Source of the DNA: Polytrichum commune
Taxonomy: Eukaryota; Streptophyta; Polytrichopsida; Polytrichales; Polytrichaceae
Direction: 5' to 3'
DNA length: 64,000 nucleotides
NCBI GenBank assembly: GCA_950295325.1
Contig: OX485803.1
Coordinates: 28,150,001-28,214,000, forward strand
This document shows, piece by piece, positions 59,140 through 64,000 of this stretch. The notes under the pieces are model-generated. The model did no database searches, was not told the origin of the DNA, and saw only the letters and a program-made list of their open reading frames with translations. The translations under genes were made by a program, and so were the position numbers. Within the stretch, counting starts at the first letter, position 1. The number at the start of each line of letters is the position of its first letter.

Positions 59140-59560
59140 TGAATAAATCAGGGAACTAATCACTCTGATTGTAACAATACCCAGTTGGCTTCTGTACAAA
59201 GTCTAGACTACGTTCTAAGTAATTTTTGTTCTGTTAAATGGCTTTTAAAAGCCACATCATTTCACCGCCTTTTGTCATGTGAACCCAAATGGTTCAATGG
59301 ACTGTCTTTAATACCCATATTAGTTGCAAATGTTGCAAATTAATATAAGGAAAGGTCTTTGTTTCGTTTAGATTTGTCACGTCGGGGAGTTCCCACACCT
59401 CAGGGTTGTAATCACGCCTGTTACCATTCAAGAGTCCTCGATGAACAGGGTGCACAAGATGTTTGACAGCTACCGGACCAAACAGGACGGAACTCTAATA
59501 TTCAAGAAAATCTTGGCACTGGAATTCAATACAAAAGGATAAATTGTTCAATTGGAGTAT
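59140..59560 (+). pseudogene. Duplicated segment with conserved exon, copy 1
   Basis: About 88 percent identical by eye to 60170-60560. Both contain an acceptor (CGTTTAG) followed by an open segment reading CHVGEFPHLRVVITPV, QESSMNRVHKMFDSYRT and DGTLIFKKILALEFN. This copy ends at TAA (59540). About half of the codon differences between the copies are silent, as expected of coding sequence. Family not recognised. Confidence 0.45.
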
Positions 59561-60169
59561 TTGGAGTGCATAATCGCGGAAAAAAATCCTGAATTGTGAT
59601 CTGATGCCTTGGTTATGCGTATAAATGCACATGTTTCAGGGTTTACTGGAAAGTTTATTTTGAGTCACATCCAAAGCATGGTCTAAAATTTGTTGAATTT
59701 CATAAGTTTATTGTCGTACAGTTAATAAACTATGTGACAAGAGCTTGTGGCCTAGATTATTGATGTCAATGTCAGATATGAATGTATTTTAGCTCCTTGA
59801 CATAAGATAATGCACTAAATAAAGCTTCAAACCTGTAGATATAAAAGAATGACTTGTAGACTCAGTTATGACCAGTTGTGTTCAGTATTGAGTGTATAGT
59901 AGTTATTGATATTTGAAGACTGAGTCCAATCTCTTTCAAACATGCATCGCTATGATGTTTGCTTTTTGATCCTCACTGAACCACATAACAATCAAATCTA
60001 GAGGTCGGATTAAGAACACTAGGTACTTCAGACCCATCTACCGTAGTTGCAATTGGCCCCAAAGTTATTCTCTACTTATGGAGTGGGTCTGAATTGAAGG
60101 GCACTGCTTTCTTTGATGCACCCCTAGATGTTGTGAGCCGGAACATTGTAAGACTACCTTGGCCCAGGT

Positions 60170-60654
60170 CACCCTGATTGTTGCAATACCCAGCTAGCTT
60201 CAGTACGAAGTCCAGGCTATACTCTTAAGTAATTTTTGTTTTCTTCAATGGCTTTTAAAAGCCACATCACTTCACCTCCTTTTGTCATGTCCACCCAAAT
60301 GGTTCAATGGACTCTTTTTAATACCGGTGTTAGTTGCAAATGTTGCAAATTAATATCAGGAAAGGTCTTTGTTCTGTTTAGTTTTGTCACGTTGGGGAAT
60401 TCCCAAACCTCAATGTTGTAATAACGCCTGTCGCCATTCAAGAGTCCTCGATGAATAGGGTGCAGAAGAGGTTTGACAGCTATCGGACCAAACGGGATGG
60501 AACTCTAATATTCAAGAAAATCTTGTCATTGGAATTCAATATAAAAAGGATAAATTGTTCACTTTCAGTCCGGTTTACAATCTGGTTATTGCAGATGTTT
60601 CATCGTAGGTTTGCTATTGTAGCATGGGTTTGGTTGTGTAAATCCAATGGGTGA
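60170..60654 (+). pseudogene. Duplicated segment with conserved exon, copy 2
   Basis: Acceptor CTGTTTAG at 60381, then CHVGEFPNLNVVITPVAIQE, NRVQKRFDSYRTKRDG and LIFKKILSLEFNIKRIN. It stays open to 60654, longer than copy 1. It might be a functional internal exon. A GGCTTTTAAAAGCC palindrome occurs upstream in both copies (59240, 60250). Confidence 0.45.
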
Positions 60655-61399
60655 AAGTTGGAGAACATGGAAAACGAACCAAAGAACACCCACATACCTT
60701 ATGGTCCAGCTCATGTTTTGAAGTTTTTTATAACAACTCTATATTACATTATTATAGAATTATTATCAGCTCTGAAATGGTTTTATTATGTAAGGACCCT
60801 TGGAGTATATCCCACTTGCTAGCACCTTGGGCCAACACTGCCCTTGTTTAGTAGTCCTTTTGGTGCTTTTGTTTTACCTCTGTCCATGTGAATTGTTGGA
60901 CATTTGGCAGGTTTGTGAACCGTACATAATTGTGGACAAAAGTCCTTCTGATGTAAGAGGATCATCCATGGTGACTTTTTTATTAGTTGTCTACATATCG
61001 TGAAGCATACTTGTAGTGTGGTGGTTTCTTTTGGAGTTTCTGGGAGAGACCTGCTATCGAAGGATCTGGAACAATTTACAAAGTGCTAAACTATGTGTAG
61101 GGAGTGCTTGATTGCATGTGGTTTCTGTTGGTAGTGAATATTCATCTAATTCAAAGGGTCTCGTCGGCTCAAGAGAGGATGCAGGCGTGTAGGTTTGAAA
61201 TATTTGCAGTCCTGAGTGAAGGGAGAGACCACCTTGTGATATGTTGAAGCAAATTATTAACGTGTAAGGGCTTAGGGGTCTATCAGATTCTACTCTTGCT
61301 TTTGGCTCCCTTAAAGTGAGTGGAGGTTGAGAATCGTGTGGTGGGGTTTGTGATGCCACTATCAAACAATGGTGTCATCCCAATCTTTGTTGCGAGTTG

Positions 61400-63350
61400 A
61401 TTATGAGATGAATTCCTCAATTTGGGTTCCCCGTTTTGATGTTTGGTCAACTGTCTCATTCCAGTCTATTGTGCATAGCAACTCATTGCTGCCATCTTTC
61501 TTGGTCATTGTTTGTAGGAAAGATGTAATTCATGTTTTGATAGAAAGTATGAATTTCAGGGTGCATCATGGTCTTCATGTGTATTGCAAAATCATAAAGG
61601 AAACACAATCCACATATTGTCCACATTTTGGATTTGGTTGCAAGGGTGTAGTAATTCGGAGAGCCTTAGTAATGTTGGGGTGACGATATGTGTATATGAT
61701 GTATAGTGACTCTTTATCACTCGAATTTCACACTTGAAGGAGAATATATAGCCAATCAAGTGGGTGCATCCAATTGCCTTGTATTTCTTCAATGAGGGTC
61801 AAGGGAGTGCTTCTTTCGAGTATGTTTGTCGTTGCTTTAAGGTAATATTGTAAATTATTATATTTTGAGCTATTAAGAAAAAAACTTCATAGTAGTAAGA
61901 GTAATTTGTGTAAAATATCCTCTTGAACTCTTTGATTCACCTACCTTATCGAAATGCAATAGAGACTCAATTTTTAGATGTTGAGGCCTTGTTGGAATTT
62001 AGGGTCCCGTAGGTGATCAATACACCTCCTCTTGATTGTGGAGTATGATGTTTGTTCATGGTGAACTCAAAGACATATTCACTTTGTGGCAATAAATGTG
62101 TTGGGGTTTGGATGACGGGTGCCTACATTAGGGTTGTTACACTTCTTTCTCTAGCAACAATTCTTGTGGATTGGTGTTGTTTGATTTTGAGTTGACTTTG
62201 GTGTTGGTTTTTGCATATGTTAAGTACGTTCATGCATGTACAAAATCTATCAATCTACCATGAGGATGTACATGGAGTTGAAGTTTTGTTGTCTATATGG
62301 TTCATTGGTAAACTCTTGACAAAATTGGTGTGGAACAATTCAGATGGAGCATTGAACTACCGTAGTCTAGTAACCCTCTTGGAAGTTTTTTTGTCCTTTG
62401 CCCATGTGAAATGTGGGACTTCCAACATAATTTCATCCTTACAAGTGTCAGGTTCTTAGAGAATTTGCCGAGTGTCAATTGTTCATTTTAAGCCAATTAC
62501 AAGTTTCCTTTGGATTATTTAAAACAAGTTCTCCAATTTGCGGTTCATTTGGATTGACGTCTGATCAACGGTGTTGTTTCAATCCATTGTGTGGCATGTC
62601 ATTACAATCGTCATTTTTGGTGATCGATTGCAGGGAAGATGTGATTGATGTTTTGGGGCATCCTCATCCTCATGTCTTGTAAAATTACAACATTTAGTGA
62701 TTCTAATTTCCAATTGGTCACCTGGAAGGAGACTACATAGCCTATCAAGTGAGTGCATCCAAGTACCTTCTAATCTTGGATTATCTTCTTGAATCATGAT
62801 TCACCTTGTTTTTAATAGTTGATTAGCTTGTGTTGCCTAGTGGTTTCAAATTACAAGTTCCAAATTTTTGGTCGTAGTCTGAGTATTGAAAGTGGGCTAG
62901 GAATGATTTTATGGGTGGTTTTTGATTCTAATAGGTGTCAATGTGACAAATTTATTTGGTTTCCTATAAAATTACTATCATCTAGGTATTGAGGACATAA
63001 ATATGAGGAAGACCAATTCTTGTAAAATATAACGTCGATAAACCTACCTTATTGGAATGCAATGGAGACTCCATAATAAGATTTTGAGGCACTTGTTGGG
63101 GTTTAGTAGGTGTATGCCCCATAAATGTGGGTTCATGGTCAAGTCAATGACATCATTCATTTTATGACAATGATGTGTTTGGGTTTGTAAGAAGAGGATT
63201 ATGTAGGAGGGTTGTAGGAGCTACTTCTCTAGCAACAATTCCTTTGGTGTTGGTTTGCATATGGTAATGAGCGTCTTGCACATATGATTTGGATCCATCA
63301 TGAGAACCTAAATAAAGTTGAAATAGTGATCTTTGTATGGTTCATGGATA
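61400..63350 (+). repeat. Two ~1-kb diverged tandem copies upstream of the TIR gene
   Basis: 61400-62310 and 62520-63350 share ordered blocks: CAATCCATTGTG-type, TTTGGTGATCG/GTCATTG-AGG-AAGATGT, GAAGGAGA-TA-ATAGCC-ATCAAGTG-GTGCATCCAA, CCTACCTTAT-GAATGCAAT-GAGACTC and CTTTCTCTAGCAACAATTC. They contain short frames but no recognisable domain. They probably record repeated duplication of receptor-gene flanks or 3' exons. Confidence 0.55.
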
Positions 63351-63383
63351 CATTTTTGATATTATCGGTGCAGGCAAATCCAA

Positions 63384-63979
63384 ATGGGAAAAAGAGGGAG
63401 CTCTTCATTCGAAAATGAAATAAATGAAAACAAAAAACAAAAACAAAGTGCTTCATTTGAAAAAGAAAAAGAAACAAAAACGGAGGATGTCAACAAAGGG
63501 ATGGAGCTTGATTCACAAGATGTGAGCCCAGAGGCATTGGGCTATTATGATGTTTTTTTGAACCACCGTGGACCGGATGTAAAACGTTCCTTTGTTTCGC
63601 ACTTGTATAAATCACTTCGTGATCGTGGTTGTAATCCATTTTTGGATGCTAAATCTCTTATTAAGGGTAACCATGCCTGGAACTCCATCAATGAGGCTCT
63701 CCATGGGGTTCGTGTGCATCTTGCAATATTTTCTAAGGGTTATGCTGAATCAAAATATTGTCTTAACGAGCTGGTTGATATGATGAAAAGCCCCAAGAAG
63801 GTTATCCCTGTGTTTTTTGAAGGTGTTGAGCCTGGGCATCTTCGTTTGATCGAAAGTGGACCCTTGGCTAAGGCTTTTGAAAAGCACTTGGGAAAGAATC
63901 GAGACGAGGATGTAAAGAGGTGGAAGAGTGCCCTATTGGAAGCTTCTCATCTTACAGGATTTCGATATTCCGATTACAA
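63384..63979 (+). CDS. TIR-domain immune receptor, first exon (partial)
   Basis: ATG at 63384 opens a lysine/glutamate-rich leader of about 50 residues and then a plant TIR domain from about residue 54: YDVFLNHRGPDVKRSFVSHL (alpha-A/BB region), FLDAKSL, IFSKGYAESKYCLNELVDMM and VIPVFFEGVEP. The glutamate of CLNEL, at the position of the catalytic NADase residue in plant TIRs, is present. The exon ends at AA|GTAAGC (63979), phase 2, and the window stops 21 bases later, so NB-ARC and LRR exons, if any, are outside. TIR receptors detect pathogen effectors and signal by NAD-derived molecules. An acceptor-like TCGGTGCAG lies 14 bases before the ATG, suggesting a 5'-leader intron. It could also be a TIR-only gene. 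Confidence 0.85.
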
Positions 63980-64000
63980 GTAAGCACCATATGGACCTCT

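Overview
The window is nuclear DNA from a land plant. It is AT-rich, gene-poor and full of repeats. It has GT-AG introns, plant TATA-type promoters, plant DNA transposons with clear target-site duplications, a plant alkaline-ceramidase-like pseudogene and, at the right edge, the first exon of a TIR-type immune receptor. The short introns, the TIR flavour and the mobile-gene complement fit a non-flowering plant (bryophyte, lycophyte, fern or gymnosperm). I cannot fix the lineage from sequence alone.

The main object is at about 10.27-25.30 kb. A 25-bp inverted repeat (24/25 identical) brackets two divergent transcription units. On the minus strand an eight-exon gene (19660 down to 11497) can be assembled with every GT-AG junction in phase, giving a 1183-residue protein. 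It joins a basic N-terminus, a ParB-like domain (box around GNHR), a long helical middle and a C-terminal beta-class DNA-methyltransferase fold. The SAM-binding loop is present, but the catalytic DPPY-type tetrapeptide reads EYPD. Introns 1 and 5 of this one gene hold arrays of a 233-234 bp tandem repeat, and most units carry the 18-bp palindrome GGTGCCGTTAACGGCACC. On the plus strand lie a 139-residue Cys/His-rich protein and a Mutator-like (SWIM zinc finger) transposase. The transposase has one intron and one single-base frameshift. The two plus-strand genes share a duplicated promoter/leader with a TATA box. I read the whole as a composite Mutator-like element carrying a ParB-methyltransferase accessory gene over its own palindrome arrays.

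0-10 kb holds a 648-bp pogo/Tigger-like remnant with TA target sites, a degenerate GTTCCC-type short repeat, a 155-bp dispersed repeat pair, decayed coding traces, one MITE and a GC-rich island. 25-31 kb and 40-41.5 kb share a 1.15-kb dispersed repeat. A third, inverted copy at 49-51 kb is interrupted by a 1785-bp long-TIR (foldback) element, which is itself interrupted by a CACTA-end MITE and a PIF/Harbinger MITE. Each of the three insertions has identifiable target duplications. 31-48 kb has a tRNA-derived SINE-like copy, the ceramidase-like pseudogene (stop codon in exon 1), several minisatellites and decayed transposon-like coding. 53.5-63.3 kb is a patchwork of diverged tandem duplications leading up to the TIR receptor gene, a typical environment for a resistance-gene cluster. 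Regions not listed below contain nothing I can recognise.
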